In this document: one piece after another, positions 8,519 through 17,356 of the stretch
How positions within the stretch are numbered: position 1 is the stretch's first letter
How the letters are laid out: every line of letters begins with the position of its first letter
The notes under the pieces: generated by a model
Database searches by the model: none
The model's input: the letters and a program-made list of their open reading frames with translations, nothing else
What the model was told of the DNA's origin: nothing
Program-made: the position numbers and the translations under genes
Source of the DNA: Bradyrhizobium sp. ORS 285
GTDB lineage: Bacteria; Pseudomonadota; Alphaproteobacteria; Rhizobiales; Xanthobacteraceae
Direction: 5' to 3'
DNA length: 64,000 bases
NCBI RefSeq assembly: GCF_900176205.1
Contig: NZ_LT859959.1
Coordinates: 1,550,001-1,614,000 of the forward strand

Positions 8519-9442
8519 TCACGGCTCCGGCCGGATGCCCGGCAGCCGGGCGATCTGCTCGGCGAGATAGTCGATCAGCAGGCGCACGCGTGCGATGCCG
8601 GCGCGCTCCGGCACGATCAGCATGTTGAGAGGCGTCGATGACAGACGGTGGTCGGGCAGGATGACCGTCAGCCTGCCCGTCGCAATGAGATCGTCGACCA
8701 GCCAGGCATGGCTCGCCCCGATGCCGCGGCCAGCCAGCACGGCCTCTCGAACCCCTAATCCGTGATTGGTGCGGAAGCAGCTTCTGAACGGCACCTCGTG
8801 ACGCACGCCGTCCGGCCCCATCAGGACGAGTAACTCGCTGCCCGCGACATTGGTCATGCGGATGCCGTCGTGCCCGATCAGCTCCTGCGGCGTGCGTGGC
8901 GTGCCGCGCCTCGCCAGATAATCGGGGGAGGCGACCAGCAGGCGGTGCGAGTGGCCGAGCGACCGCAGCTTCAGCGAGCTGTCGGTGAGCGGCGCCAGAC
9001 GCAGCGCGATGTCGACACCCTCGCGCACGAGGTCGATGCGCTCGTCGGTCAGATTGAGATCGATCGCGATGTCCGGATAGCGGTCCTGAAAGGCGAAGAC
9101 GAGCCGCGTGATGTGGAGGATGCCGAACGCCGCCGTGCAGGAGATCCGGATCGTGCCAGCCGCGGCCCCACGCGCGCCACGCGCCTCGTCGCCGGCCTGC
9201 TCGATCAGGCGCAGGATCTGCACGCAGTTGGCGTAATAGCGGCTGCCTTCGTCGGTCAGGGTGACGCGCCGGGTGGTGCGGCTGAGCAGCGGGACGCCGA
9301 TCGTGTCCTCCAGCTCCTGAAGGTGTCGCGAGACGGTGGACTGGCCGATCCCGAGCTCGCGCGCGACTGCTGACAGACTGCCGCGCTCCGCCACCCGGAC
9401 GAAGCTGCGCATATTGACGAGACTGATGTCTGATTTATCCAT
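8519..9442 (-). CDS. LysR-family transcriptional regulator divergent from a quinone reductase
   Basis: A 307-aa LysR regulator with an N-terminal helix-turn-helix (SLSAVARELGIGQSTVSRHL) and an effector-binding domain, closest in style to the AaeR/DsdC-like group with a short linker. I chose the ATG at 9442, which reads MDKSDISLVNM, over an upstream TTG that adds seven residues. It converges on the dehydratase gene with only one base between the stops, and its start faces the flavodoxin-fold reductase gene. That divergent arrangement suggests it controls the reductase, possibly in response to quinones or aromatic stress. A palindrome covers its own start codon. Confidence 0.88.
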   Translation of the reverse strand: MDKSDISLVNMRSFVRVAERGSLSAVARELGIGQSTVSRHLQELEDTIGVPLLSRTTRRVTLTDEGSRYYANCVQILRLIEQAGDEARGARGAAAGTIRISCTAAFGILHITRLVFAFQDRYPDIAIDLNLTDERIDLVREGVDIALRLAPLTDSSLKLRSLGHSHRLLVASPDYLARRGTPRTPQELIGHDGIRMTNVAGSELLVLMGPDGVRHEVPFRSCFRTNHGLGVREAVLAGRGIGASHAWLVDDLIATGRLTVILPDHRLSSTPLNMLIVPERAGIARVRLLIDYLAEQIARLPGIRPEP

Positions 9443-9466
9443 AAATCGGCATGATATTATCAATAT
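9433..9466. promoter_or_regulatory. Two short palindromes in the LysR / quinone-reductase intergenic region
   Basis: ATTTATCCATAAAT (9433-9446) is a perfect palindrome spanning the LysR start codon, and ATATT-N3-AATAT (9454-9466) is a second inverted repeat 8 bases further. The stretch is very AT-rich in a GC-rich neighbourhood. Both are plausible operators for the divergent LysR protein; this is inferred from form and position. Confidence 0.4.
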
Positions 9467-9530
9467 ACCACATATAGCGGATGAGTGAGCAGACGTCTAT
9501 GTCTTGGCGAGTTCCAAGGAGGATCCAGCC

Positions 9531-10319
9531 ATGAACGTCCTGCTCGTTTTTGCCCACCCCGAACCCCGCTCTCTCAACGGCGCCCTGCGCGACGTCGCCG
9601 TCGCCGAACTCAAGGCCCAAGGCCATCAGGTGAAGGTCTCTGACCTCTACGCGATGGGCTGGAAGGCGGCCGCCGACCGCGCCGACTTCCCGCAGTTGCC
9701 GACAGATGCGCGTCTGAACGTCGCCGCCGCATCGGGCGAAGCCTTCAAGACGCACACGCTTACCGACGACGTTCGGGCCGAGCAGGACAAGCTGCTATGG
9801 GCCGACGCTGTGATCCTGCAGTTTCCGCTGTGGTGGTTCACGATGCCGGCCATCCTGAAGGGATGGGTCGACCGGGTCTACTCCTACGGCTTCACCTATG
9901 GCGTTGGCGAGCACAGCGACAAGCGCTGGGGCAATCGCTACGGCGAGGGCGTCTTTGCCGGCAAGCGTGCGATGCTGATCGTGACCACCGGCGGCTGGGA
10001 GGAGCACTATTCGGAGCGCGGCATCAACGGGCCGATCGACGACCTCCTGTTTCCGATCAACCACGGCATCCTGTTTTATCCCGGCTTCGACGTGCTGCCG
10101 GCCTTCGTCGCGCACAAGGCCAGCCGGATCGATGAGGCGGGTTTTGCTGACATCGCCGAGCGGCTGCGCGGGCGGATGCGGACGCTGTTCACGGATCAGC
10201 CGATCCCATACCGGCGGCAGAACCACGGCGACTATCTGATTCCGTCGATGCAGCTGCGGCCCGAGCTCGGTGATGCGGATGCGCGTGGCTTCGCGTTGCA
10301 TGTGGATGCGACGCGATGA
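9531..10319 (+). CDS. NAD(P)H dehydrogenase (quinone), flavodoxin-fold, NQO/MdaB-like
   Basis: The 262-aa protein has the flavodoxin-like fold of the NQO1/KefF/MdaB family: MNVLLVFAHPEPRSLNGALRD at the FMN/FAD-binding start, a VILQFPLWWFTMPAILKGW(V) loop typical of the family around residues 92-111, and the IVTTGG turn. It would reduce quinones by two electrons using NAD(P)H. The ATG at 9531 has a good AAGGAGG site 8 bases upstream. The divergent LysR gene is the likely regulator. It converges with feoB, with 21 bases between the stops. Confidence 0.88.
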   Translation: MNVLLVFAHPEPRSLNGALRDVAVAELKAQGHQVKVSDLYAMGWKAAADRADFPQLPTDARLNVAAASGEAFKTHTLTDDVRAEQDKLLWADAVILQFPLWWFTMPAILKGWVDRVYSYGFTYGVGEHSDKRWGNRYGEGVFAGKRAMLIVTTGGWEEHYSERGINGPIDDLLFPINHGILFYPGFDVLPAFVAHKASRIDEAGFADIAERLRGRMRTLFTDQPIPYRRQNHGDYLIPSMQLRPELGDADARGFALHVDATR

Positions 10320-10340
10320 TGCTAGCGGGCGCGGGAGACT

Positions 10341-12218
10341 TCAGCCCGCGCCCATCGCCACCGCGATATGGTAGGTCGCGAACGCTGCCGCGTAGGCGAG
10401 CGCGAACATGTAGACGAACGTCACGGCCATCCAGCGCCAGCTGCCGGTTTCGCGGCGGATGACGGCGAGCGTCGAGGCACATTGCGGGGCGAAGATGTAC
10501 CAGGCGAGCAGCGCCAGCGCGGTGGCAAGGCTCCATTTGCTGGCCAGCACCTGACCGATCTGCTCGGCGGCTTCCTTGCCGCCTTCGATCGCATAGACCG
10601 TGCCGAGCGCCGCCACGGCGACCTCGCGGGCCGCCATGCCGGGCACCAGCGCCACCGCGATCTGCCAGTTGAAGCCGACAGGAGTCAGCAGCGGCGCGAG
10701 CGCTTGGCCGATCATCGCGGCCAGGCTGTAATTGATTGCCGGCTCCGTCGCGCCTTCCGGGGGCTGTGGAAACGAGGCCAGGAACCAGATCAGCACCATC
10801 ATCGCGAAGATCGTGGTGCCGGCGCGCTGCAGGAACATCTTGGCGCGGGTGTAGATGCCGATCGCGATCCCGCGCAGCCTGGGCAGCTTGTAGTCCGGCA
10901 GCTCCAGCATGAAGGGCGCCGGCTGGTAGTCGCGCATCATGAAGAACTTGACCAGGAATGACACCAGCAGCGCGCTGACGATGCCCGCGGCGTAGAGCCC
11001 GAACATCACGAGGCCCTGCAGGTTGACTAGGCCCCACACCTTGGTCGGAGGAATGAAGGCCGAGATGATCAGCGTATAGACCGGGATCCGCGCCGAGCAG
11101 GTCATCAGCGGCGCGATCAGGATGGTCGTGAGGCGGTCGCGGCGATTGTCGATCACGCGCGTCGCCATGATGCCGGGAATGGCGCAGGCAAAGCTCGAGA
11201 GCAGCGGGATGAAGGCGCGGCCATGCAGCCCGGCGCCGCCCATGATGCGGTCCATCAGGAACGCCGCGCGCGCCATGTAGCCGAAATCTTCCAGCAGCAG
11301 AATGAACAGGAAGATGATGATGATCTGCGGCAGGAAGACGATGACGCTGCCGACGCCGGAAATCACGCCGTTCTGCAGGAAGCTCTGCAGCAGGCCCTCG
11401 GGCAGCTGATCATGCACGAGCCCGCCTAGCGCGTCGAACGCCGCCGACAGCAGCTGCATCAAAGGTTGGGCCCAGGCAAACACCGCCTGGAACATCACGA
11501 ACAGGATCGCGAGCAGGATGAACAGGCCGCCGACCGGATGCAGCGCGACCGCGTCGATGCGGGCGGTCCAGGTGTCCGGGCGCTCGGGCAGGCTGACGGT
11601 CGCCGCGATGATGCGGTCGGCCTCGCGCTGGGTGGCGCGCAGCTCCGGCACGGTGAGGGGACGCCAGGTGTTGGCGCGATCGCCCGCGGCTGCATCGGCT
11701 TGTGACAACAGCTGGTCGGTCAGCTGCAGCAAATCATCGGTGCCGCCCTTGCGGACCGCGATCGAGGTCACGACCGGCACGCCCAGCGCTTGCGACAGGG
11801 CGGCGACGTCCACCGTGACGCCACGCCGCTTGGCGATGTCGAACATGTTGAGCACCAGCGCCAGCGGCCGCCCGGTGCTCTTTAGCTCGAGAAGAAGACG
11901 GATCGTCAACCTGAGATTGGTTGAGTCGGCAACGCACAGCACCAGGTCGGGCAAAACCTCGCCGGTCGCGCGTCCCAGGACGAAATCGCGGGTGATCTCC
12001 TCGTCCGGACTGCGACCGCGCAGCGAGTAGGTGCCGGGAAGGTCGACCAGCGAGACCTGGCGCCCTTGCGGCGTCACGAACGCGCCCTCTTTGCGCTCGA
12101 CAGTGACGCCAGGATAGTTCGCGACCTTCTGACGGCTTCCCGTCAGCGCGTTGAATAGGGAGGTCTTGCCACTGTTGGGTGTCCCCACCAGGGCCAGATG
12201 CAGCAGAGGGCTTTCCAT
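10341..12218 (-). CDS. feoB: Ferrous iron transporter FeoB
   Basis: This 625-aa inner-membrane protein imports Fe(II). The N-terminal G domain shows G1 GTPNSGKTSL (12-21), G3 DLPGTYSLR, and G4 NMFD. It is followed by a long multi-spanning membrane region containing the Gate-motif style segments (LLSSFACAIPGIMATRVI). At 625 aa it is shorter than the 773-aa Escherichia coli protein, mainly because the helical linker after the G domain is short and no C-terminal soluble extension is present. It lies 18 bases downstream of feoA in the same operon; no feoC is visible. Confidence 0.95.
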   Translation of the reverse strand: MESPLLHLALVGTPNSGKTSLFNALTGSRQKVANYPGVTVERKEGAFVTPQGRQVSLVDLPGTYSLRGRSPDEEITRDFVLGRATGEVLPDLVLCVADSTNLRLTIRLLLELKSTGRPLALVLNMFDIAKRRGVTVDVAALSQALGVPVVTSIAVRKGGTDDLLQLTDQLLSQADAAAGDRANTWRPLTVPELRATQREADRIIAATVSLPERPDTWTARIDAVALHPVGGLFILLAILFVMFQAVFAWAQPLMQLLSAAFDALGGLVHDQLPEGLLQSFLQNGVISGVGSVIVFLPQIIIIFLFILLLEDFGYMARAAFLMDRIMGGAGLHGRAFIPLLSSFACAIPGIMATRVIDNRRDRLTTILIAPLMTCSARIPVYTLIISAFIPPTKVWGLVNLQGLVMFGLYAAGIVSALLVSFLVKFFMMRDYQPAPFMLELPDYKLPRLRGIAIGIYTRAKMFLQRAGTTIFAMMVLIWFLASFPQPPEGATEPAINYSLAAMIGQALAPLLTPVGFNWQIAVALVPGMAAREVAVAALGTVYAIEGGKEAAEQIGQVLASKWSLATALALLAWYIFAPQCASTLAVIRRETGSWRWMAVTFVYMFALAYAAAFATYHIAVAMGAG

Positions 12219-12236
12219 GACGACGCTTTCCGCGGC

Positions 12237-12512
12237 CTATGCCACGATGACGGCCATGGCCTCGCGCCGGCGGACCGCGACGGTGATGTTGTCGACACGG
12301 ACGGCAATCGGGTCACGCCCGACGATGCCCTCATGCAGAATCTCGACCCGGGCGCCCTCGACGAAGCCCAGTTCGATCAGCCGGCTCTCCAGCTCGACAT
12401 CCGGCAGGGACGATGTCGTGCCCCCAGCCGCAAGATGCTGAATGGTTCCGGTATAGCCTCGCCGGGCCAGACCAAGCGGCAGAGGCGGCCGTGTCTCGCA
12501 GATTTCGCTCAT
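12237..12512 (-). CDS. feoA: Ferrous iron transport protein FeoA
   Basis: A 91-aa SH3-like FeoA domain protein (PLGLARRGYTGTIQHL, SRLIELGFVEGARVEIL, DPIAVRVDNITVAVRRREA). It is thought to bind FeoB and support its GTPase/transport function in the cytoplasm. I placed the start at the ATG reading MSEICETRPP; an upstream TTG would add five residues. A possible sigma70 promoter (TTGACC, then about 17 bases, then AAATAC) lies on the minus strand just upstream. I did not find a clear Fur or Irr box. Confidence 0.92.
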   Translation of the reverse strand: MSEICETRPPLPLGLARRGYTGTIQHLAAGGTTSSLPDVELESRLIELGFVEGARVEILHEGIVGRDPIAVRVDNITVAVRRREAMAVIVA

Positions 12513-12619
12513 AGCCTGTATTTTCAATCGCGTGCCAAGAGGTCAAGCGCGGCATGTGCAATGCCGCGGCATCTTAGAGCGATTTTAAACAGACCGGGCC
12601 GGCCGCCCTCTGATCTGCC

Positions 12620-12916
12620 TCAAGGAGCCGCAGCGGAGGCCGCGTGCCGGCTGTCCACCGCCGCCTTGGGCTCGATCCCCGAAGAGGCCGAGGACGCCGC
12701 GGCACGGCTCTTGAAGTGATCGAGCACGAACAGACGGATCGCCGACGACAGATTGCCCTGCTGGCGATTGTTGTCGATTTCGCCGACCAGTTCGGACAGC
12801 GTCATGTTCCGGAGACCCGAAATCTCCTTCATGCCATTCCAGAAGGCTTCTTCGAGGCTGACGCTGGTCTTGTGACCTGCGACCACGATTGAACGTTTTA
12901 CGACGGGCGACTTCAT
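12620..12916 (-). CDS. Ribbon-helix-helix domain protein (arylsulfate-sulfotransferase-associated / COG4321 type)
   Basis: The 98-aa product begins MKSPVVKRSIVVAGHKTSVS and contains a ribbon-helix-helix-like core (SLEEAFWNGMKEISGLRNM, then SELVGEIDN) with a C-terminal Ala/Ser-rich tail. Small proteins of this kind are widespread in Rhizobiales and are annotated as RHH DNA-binding domain proteins of unknown target. The ATG at 12916 overlaps by one base the TGA of the DUF4169 gene, so the two are co-translated. The function is not known beyond likely DNA binding. Confidence 0.8.
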   Translation of the reverse strand: MKSPVVKRSIVVAGHKTSVSLEEAFWNGMKEISGLRNMTLSELVGEIDNNRQQGNLSSAIRLFVLDHFKSRAAASSASSGIEPKAAVDSRHAASAAAP

Positions 12917-13101
12917 CACGCGTCCTCGCCATTGATACGATGTTGATCGAGTAATTCGTTCGCGCGCTTGTCGCGTTGTGCGTCAGTTGCGCGTTCGGAC
13001 TTCGTCCTGCCAAAGCGAGCGCGGTTGCTTTCGGCGACCTTTGCTGCCTGATCGCGCTCTACGCGCTTTCTGAAACGCTTCAAATTGATGACGTCCCCCA
13101 T
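12916..13101 (-). CDS. DUF4169 family small protein
   Basis: A 61-aa, strongly basic protein (MGDVINLKRFRKRVERD at the start, then FGRTKSERATDAQRDKRANE) matching the DUF4169 pattern seen in Rhizobiales. I chose the internal ATG at 13101 because GGAG lies 5 bases upstream of it; the upstream ATG at 13116 has no good site. Function is unknown. It is the first gene of a two-gene operon with the RHH protein. Confidence 0.75.
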   Translation of the reverse strand: MGDVINLKRFRKRVERDQAAKVAESNRARFGRTKSERATDAQRDKRANELLDQHRINGEDA

Positions 13102-13316
13102 GCTTGCTCCAATCATCTAAGGCATCGAACATCGTAGTGAGAGAACGTGCGCGTCGCGCAGATAGGCCTAGGCGTTCTCCAGACAATCACGTCGTCGCTC
13201 CCTGATAGTTCGATAGCCGTTCGCGTCGTTGCGAGCTGGTGTCGTACTCACCAAACGCAGCAGAACTTGTAGTCGAGACTAACCTTTAGGGGTTAACAGC
13301 GAGAATTGCATCACCC

Positions 13317-13332
13317 CCCGTAGTACTACGGG
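13317..13332. other. Perfect 16-bp palindrome downstream of fumC
   Basis: CCCGTAGTACTACGGG is fully self-complementary and lies 7 bases beyond the fumC stop. It could act as part of a terminator or as a protein-binding site; there is no T-run to support an intrinsic terminator. Confidence 0.3.
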
Positions 13333-13339
13333 ACTACCG

Positions 13340-14764
13340 TCACGCTCGTCCGGGGCGCGTCATCTTCTCGGGCTTCACGAGCATGTCGAACTCGTCGTCA
13401 GAGACGAAGCCGAGCCGCACCGCTTCCTCTTTCAACGTGGTGCCGCGCTGATGCGCTGTCTTCGCCACTTTTGCTGCGTTGTCGTAGCCGATCTTCGGCG
13501 CAAGCGCCGTAACCAGCATCAGAGAACGCTCCATCAGTTCACGAATCCGCGTCTCGTCGGCCTCAATGCCGACCACGCAATGTTCGCTGAATGAACGAGC
13601 GGCATCGCCTAGTAATTGTATGGACTGCATCATGCAATGTGTGAGTAATGGTTTATAGACGTTCAATTCGAAATGGCCCTGGCTGCCGGCCAGAGTAATT
13701 GCGGTGTGATTCCCAAACACTTGGCAGCATACCATAGTCAGTGCTTCGCACTGAGTCGGATTTACCTTGCCGGGCATGATCGAGGAGCCCGGCTCGTTTT
13801 CGGGCAGGATGAGTTCGCCGAGCCCCGAGCGTGGGCCCGATCCCAGCAGGCGGATGTCGTTGGCGATCTTGAACAGGCCGGTCGCGGCCGCATTGATCGC
13901 GCCGTGCGCATAGACATAGGCGTCATTCGACGCCAGCGCTTCGAACTTGTTCGCAGCGCTGGTGAAGGCAAGGCCCGTGATGTCGGCCACATGCCTGGCG
14001 AACAGGGCTGCGAATTTCGGGTCCGCATTGAGGCCGGTGCCGACAGCGGTGCCGCCTTGGGCCAGCGGCAACAGGTCGCGCGCGGCCGTCTCGATCCTCG
14101 TGATGGCGCTCTCGACCTGCGCGGCATAGCCGGAGAACTCCTGGCCGAGCGTGAGCGGGGTGGCATCCTGGGTGTGGGTGCGTCCGATCTTGACGATGTC
14201 CTTGAACGCCTCCTGCTTGGCGCGCAGCGCCGCGAGCAACTCCGACAAAGCCGGCACGAGATGGCCGGAAATTCCCCGCGCTGCGGCGATATGCATCGCC
14301 GTCGGGAACGAGTCGTTCGATGACTGGCTCATGTTGACGTGATCGTTCGGGTGCACGGGCTTCTTGGTCCCGCGCGCACCGCCCATCAGCTCGCTGGCGC
14401 GATTGGCGATCACCTCGTTGAGGTTCATGTTGGTCTGGGTGCCGGAGCCGGTCTGCCAGACGACGAGCGGAAAGTGGTCGTCGAGCTTGCCCTCGATGAT
14501 CTCCTGGGCCGCCTGGATGATGGCGTCCGCCATCGCAGGCTCGAGCAGCCCGAGCTCGCGATTGGTGCGTGCAGCGGCGAGCTTCACCAGCGCGAGCGCG
14601 TGCACGAGCCCCAGGGGCATGCGGTCGTGGCCGATACGGAAGTTCTGCCGGCTGCGCTCGGTCTGCGCGCCCCAATAGCGGTCGGCGGCGACCTCGATCG
14701 GACCGAAGCTGTCGGTCTCGGTGCGCGTCGGCGCTGATGATGATGAACTGGCTGATTTTGTCAT
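13340..14764 (-). CDS. fumC: Fumarate hydratase, class II
   Basis: This 474-aa enzyme hydrates fumarate to L-malate in the citric acid cycle and needs no iron-sulfur cluster. The superfamily signature [11 protein letters not shown] is present, as are [18 protein letters not shown] and the [14 protein letters not shown] stretch typical of FumC. The length fits the usual 460-480 residues from the ATG at 14764, which reads [10 protein letters not shown]; an upstream in-frame start would add 15 residues without a clear purpose. It is transcribed alone, leftward, with sspB upstream on the same strand. Confidence 0.95.
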   Translation of the reverse strand: MTKSASSSSSAPTRTETDSFGPIEVAADRYWGAQTERSRQNFRIGHDRMPLGLVHALALVKLAAARTNRELGLLEPAMADAIIQAAQEIIEGKLDDHFPLVVWQTGSGTQTNMNLNEVIANRASELMGGARGTKKPVHPNDHVNMSQSSNDSFPTAMHIAAARGISGHLVPALSELLAALRAKQEAFKDIVKIGRTHTQDATPLTLGQEFSGYAAQVESAITRIETAARDLLPLAQGGTAVGTGLNADPKFAALFARHVADITGLAFTSAANKFEALASNDAYVYAHGAINAAATGLFKIANDIRLLGSGPRSGLGELILPENEPGSSIMPGKVNPTQCEALTMVCCQVFGNHTAITLAGSQGHFELNVYKPLLTHCMMQSIQLLGDAARSFSEHCVVGIEADETRIRELMERSLMLVTALAPKIGYDNAAKVAKTAHQRGTTLKEEAVRLGFVSDDEFDMLVKPEKMTRPGRA

Positions 14765-14860
14765 GAAGCATGCCCATAATTGGTGGTGAACCGGGTTTGA
14801 CCGGTTCAAGCATGCTTCAATCTATGTGCTCGCGAGCCGTTCCGGACGCGGCGAATGCGC

Positions 14861-15394
14861 CTATTTCTTGCGGAAGCGGTCGAGACGGACGACTTCGGCG
14901 CCTTCGCTCGGGCTGGCCGGAGGCTCGGGCTTGTCGTCGCTCGACTCGGCTGCAGGCGCCGCCGGCAGCGGCGCAACGACCCCCACCGGGGCGGGGGCGG
15001 CGGGAAGCTTCGGGCTCGCCGGCGTTTCCGCGATCGCTTCCGACGGTTCGAACTGCAGCCCGAACTGGACCGACGGGTCGAAGAAGCTCTTGATGGCGTG
15101 GAAGGGGACCACGAGCCGCTCCGGGACGCCGCCGAACGACAGGCCGACCTCGAACCGATCCTCGGTCACCACCAGATCCCAGAACTGGTGTTGCAGGATG
15201 ATCGTCATTTCCTCGGGATACTGCGCCAGCAGCCGTGGCGACAGCTTCACGCCGTCGGCCTTGGAGAGGAAGGTGATGAAGAAATGATGCTCACCGGGGA
15301 GGCCGTGGGCGGCGGCGTCGGTCAGCACCCGGCGCAAAACCCCGCGCAGCGCGTCGCGCGCCAGCACATCGTATCGAATATGATCGGTCGCCAT
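14861..15394 (-). CDS. sspB: SspB family ClpXP adaptor (SspB-alpha)
   Basis: The 177-aa protein has the SspB fold (about residues 1-125: EHHFFITFLSKADGVKLSPR, EMTIILQHQFWDLVV, FEVGLSFGGVPERLVVPFHA), a Pro/Ala-rich flexible linker and a short basic C-terminus (VVRLDRFRKK) that would dock on ClpX. SspB delivers proteins carrying the tmRNA-encoded tag to ClpXP. The ATG at 15394 gives the conserved MATDHIRYDVLARDALR start. The tmRNA gene itself lies only about 260 bases upstream on the same strand, a functionally apt neighbour. Confidence 0.92.
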   Translation of the reverse strand: MATDHIRYDVLARDALRGVLRRVLTDAAAHGLPGEHHFFITFLSKADGVKLSPRLLAQYPEEMTIILQHQFWDLVVTEDRFEVGLSFGGVPERLVVPFHAIKSFFDPSVQFGLQFEPSEAIAETPASPKLPAAPAPVGVVAPLPAAPAAESSDDKPEPPASPSEGAEVVRLDRFRKK

Positions 15395-15654
15395 GATCGG
15401 TCCTGGTTCGTGTGGGCCGCGCTCCGCCCGCGTCGGATCGCCGCGCCGTGACGGCAGCAGCATTCCCGACTCGTATCCGGCGCATCGTACCCCGCCTTGT
15501 CGCGGAGGTCAGCAGCGAAGCCGGCCCGCGGCAACATATGGGAACGGGTAGAAGCCGTCGGAAGCCGGGTCAATGGAGGAATGAACGGGAAGAGGGGATA
15601 TCACAAAGTCGGGGAGAAACGGCAGATCTGAGCCGTTCGCGCTCACAAGCAGAA

Positions 15655-16002
15655 AAAGAGGGCAAAGGTAAAGTGGAGGCTTCTGTTGCCAGGTGCCTCC
15701 GAACCCCGCCTAACGGAGCTTAACCCGTTAGGACTTTAAGGTGGTCTTTCAAACTGCGTTACGCAGCCTGAGCAACCGGAGCAAAGTTGTCGTTGGCAAC
15801 TATTGCAGTAGCCCGATAACGGCGGAACAATACCGGGAAAAAGCTCGCCCTTTACGCCCTCGTCGATCCTATTTCGCCCCCGCCAAAACCCGTCTCAGTC
15901 ACTTGCTTATCGGGTCGGGCTTTGGTGGAGGCGCCGGGTACCGCCCCCGGGTCCGAATGGTTTATTTCGACGGCGATTTATTTCCATAGCCGGCAAGCCG
16001 GC
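15655..16002 (-). ncRNA. ssrA: Transfer-messenger RNA, two-piece circularly permuted form
   Basis: Read on the minus strand, a tRNA-like acceptor piece ends in GGCGCCTCCACCA (3' end at 15923), followed by a ~41-base spacer and then the coding piece, which opens GGGGGCGAAATAGGATCGACG-like from 15881. The proteolysis tag is at 15797-15759: GCC AAC GAC AAC TTT and on to TAA, giving ANDNFAPVAQAA. This acceptor-before-coding order is the permuted alphaproteobacterial arrangement, processed into two RNAs. Downstream, CCTAACGG/CCGTTAGG and GGAGGC/GCCTCC form the pseudoknot-type stems. A TATATT -10 box at 16014-16009 supports a 5' end near 16002. The 3' limit near 15655 (a short T-run) is approximate. 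Confidence 0.92.
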
Positions 16003-16135
16003 ACGCTCAATATAGGCTGGCGGCAGCCCGCTGCACAGGGTCGAAAAGGCGCAGTCCTCGACAAAAATGTGGGTCGTTGCGGGGAACCTTTCGATCGCGC
16101 TTGGCAGCCCGAATTTTGTGCTCCTAGATGGCTGG

Positions 16136-16729
16136 ATGCCCTCCGATCCCGCGGTCTCAGCCTCCCCTGCCGACATCCTCAAAGAGCCGCCCAGCCTCCG
16201 TACCCTGTTCTTCGCATTCGCAAAAATGTCGCTCTCGGGATTCGGGGGCGTGCTGGTGTTCGCGCGGCGGGCGATCGTCGACGAGCACCGCTGGATGACG
16301 GCGGAGGAGTTCAACGAGACCTTCGCGCTCTGCCATTTCCTGCCCGGGCCAAACATCGTCAATCTCGCCATGGTGTTCGGCGCGCGCTTGCGCGGGATCG
16401 CGGGTGGCCTTGCGGCCTTCGCCGGCCTGCTCGTACCGCCGATGCTGTTGATCACGACGCTCGGAGCCATCTACGGGCACTTCGGACAGGCCGAGGCGCT
16501 GCGCCAAGGGCTTGCGGGCGTGTCCTGCGTGGCCGTCGGTCTGCTGGCGTCGGTGGTGTTCCGGATGCTCACGCCGCTGCTGAAGAAGAGCGACATCGTG
16601 GGCCTCTTCGTCATGGGCGCCGTCTTCATCGCCATCGGGCTGGCGCGGCTGCCGCTGCAGGAGGTGCTGCTGGTGGCCGTGCCGCTCAGCCTCGCCATCA
16701 CCTATGCCCGGACGAGGTGGGCGCGATGA
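16136..16729 (+). CDS. Chromate transporter family protein, first half of a split ChrA pair
   Basis: A 197-aa membrane protein of the ChrA family (FAKMSLSGFGGVLVFARRAIV, HRWMTAEEFNETFALCHFLPGPN, about six hydrophobic segments). Full-length ChrA has two such halves fused; here the halves are separate genes overlapping by an ATGA at 16726. Known short ChrA pairs export chromate in exchange for sulfate, and both genes are needed. I chose the ATG at 16136 (MPSDPAVSA) since the upstream extension reads into the ssrA promoter region. Substrate is assumed from the family. Confidence 0.85.
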   Translation: MPSDPAVSASPADILKEPPSLRTLFFAFAKMSLSGFGGVLVFARRAIVDEHRWMTAEEFNETFALCHFLPGPNIVNLAMVFGARLRGIAGGLAAFAGLLVPPMLLITTLGAIYGHFGQAEALRQGLAGVSCVAVGLLASVVFRMLTPLLKKSDIVGLFVMGAVFIAIGLARLPLQEVLLVAVPLSLAITYARTRWAR

Positions 16730-17259
16730 GCGGGGACGATAATCCGCTCGCCCAGTTGTTCTGGACATTTGCGCTGATCTCGCTGTTCGCGGTCGGCGGC
16801 GCCGTGGCGGCGATCCCCGAATTGCACCGCGTCGCGGTCGATGTCCGGCACTGGATGACCGACAAGCAGTTCGCCGATGTCTTCGCGCTCTCCCAATTGT
16901 CGCCGGGCCCGAATGTCCTGATCGTGACCTTGATCGGCTATTCTGTCGCAGGCGTCGCGGGCGCGGCGGTTGCGACCATCGCGATGTGCGGTCCAACGGC
17001 CGTTCTCTCTTATGTCGTCAGCCGCTGGCTGTTGAATGCGCGCGGCGCGCGCTGGCCTGCTCTGGTGCAATCGGCCTTGGTGCCGCTGTCGATCGGCTTG
17101 ATGGCCGCCAGCGCCTGGATCCTCGGTCTCGCCTCCGATCAGACATGGCGCGCATTCGCGCTGACCGTCATCGCCGCTGTCGTCGCATCGACGACGCGCC
17201 TTAATCCGCTTTGGCTGTTGGCCGCAGGCGGCTGCCTTGGTTTCGCTGGCCTTCTCTAG
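16726..17259 (+). CDS. Chromate transporter family protein, second half of a split ChrA pair
   Basis: The 177-aa partner has the same fold (LFAVGGAVAAIPELHRVAV, HWMTDKQFADVFALSQLSPGPN) with about six membrane segments. The SPGPN motif matches the PGPN in its neighbour, as expected for the two homologous halves. The start ATG overlaps the upstream stop by 4 bases, indicating coupled translation. Together they would form one exporter in the inner membrane. Confidence 0.87.
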   Translation: MSGDDNPLAQLFWTFALISLFAVGGAVAAIPELHRVAVDVRHWMTDKQFADVFALSQLSPGPNVLIVTLIGYSVAGVAGAAVATIAMCGPTAVLSYVVSRWLLNARGARWPALVQSALVPLSIGLMAASAWILGLASDQTWRAFALTVIAAVVASTTRLNPLWLLAAGGCLGFAGLL

Positions 17260-17356
17260 GGAAAGCCGCTAGCAAAACAGTTGCGGGTCCGGTTGCGTCG
17301 GATCGCCGAACGAAAACAGTGCCGGCCATCAAGGCCGATCGGGGGAGGGCGAGGAC

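Noticed and set aside
15741..15989. An 82-codon forward frame across the tmRNA locus
   Set aside because: The region is explained by the two tmRNA pieces and their stems; the frame has no ribosome-binding site or homology cue.
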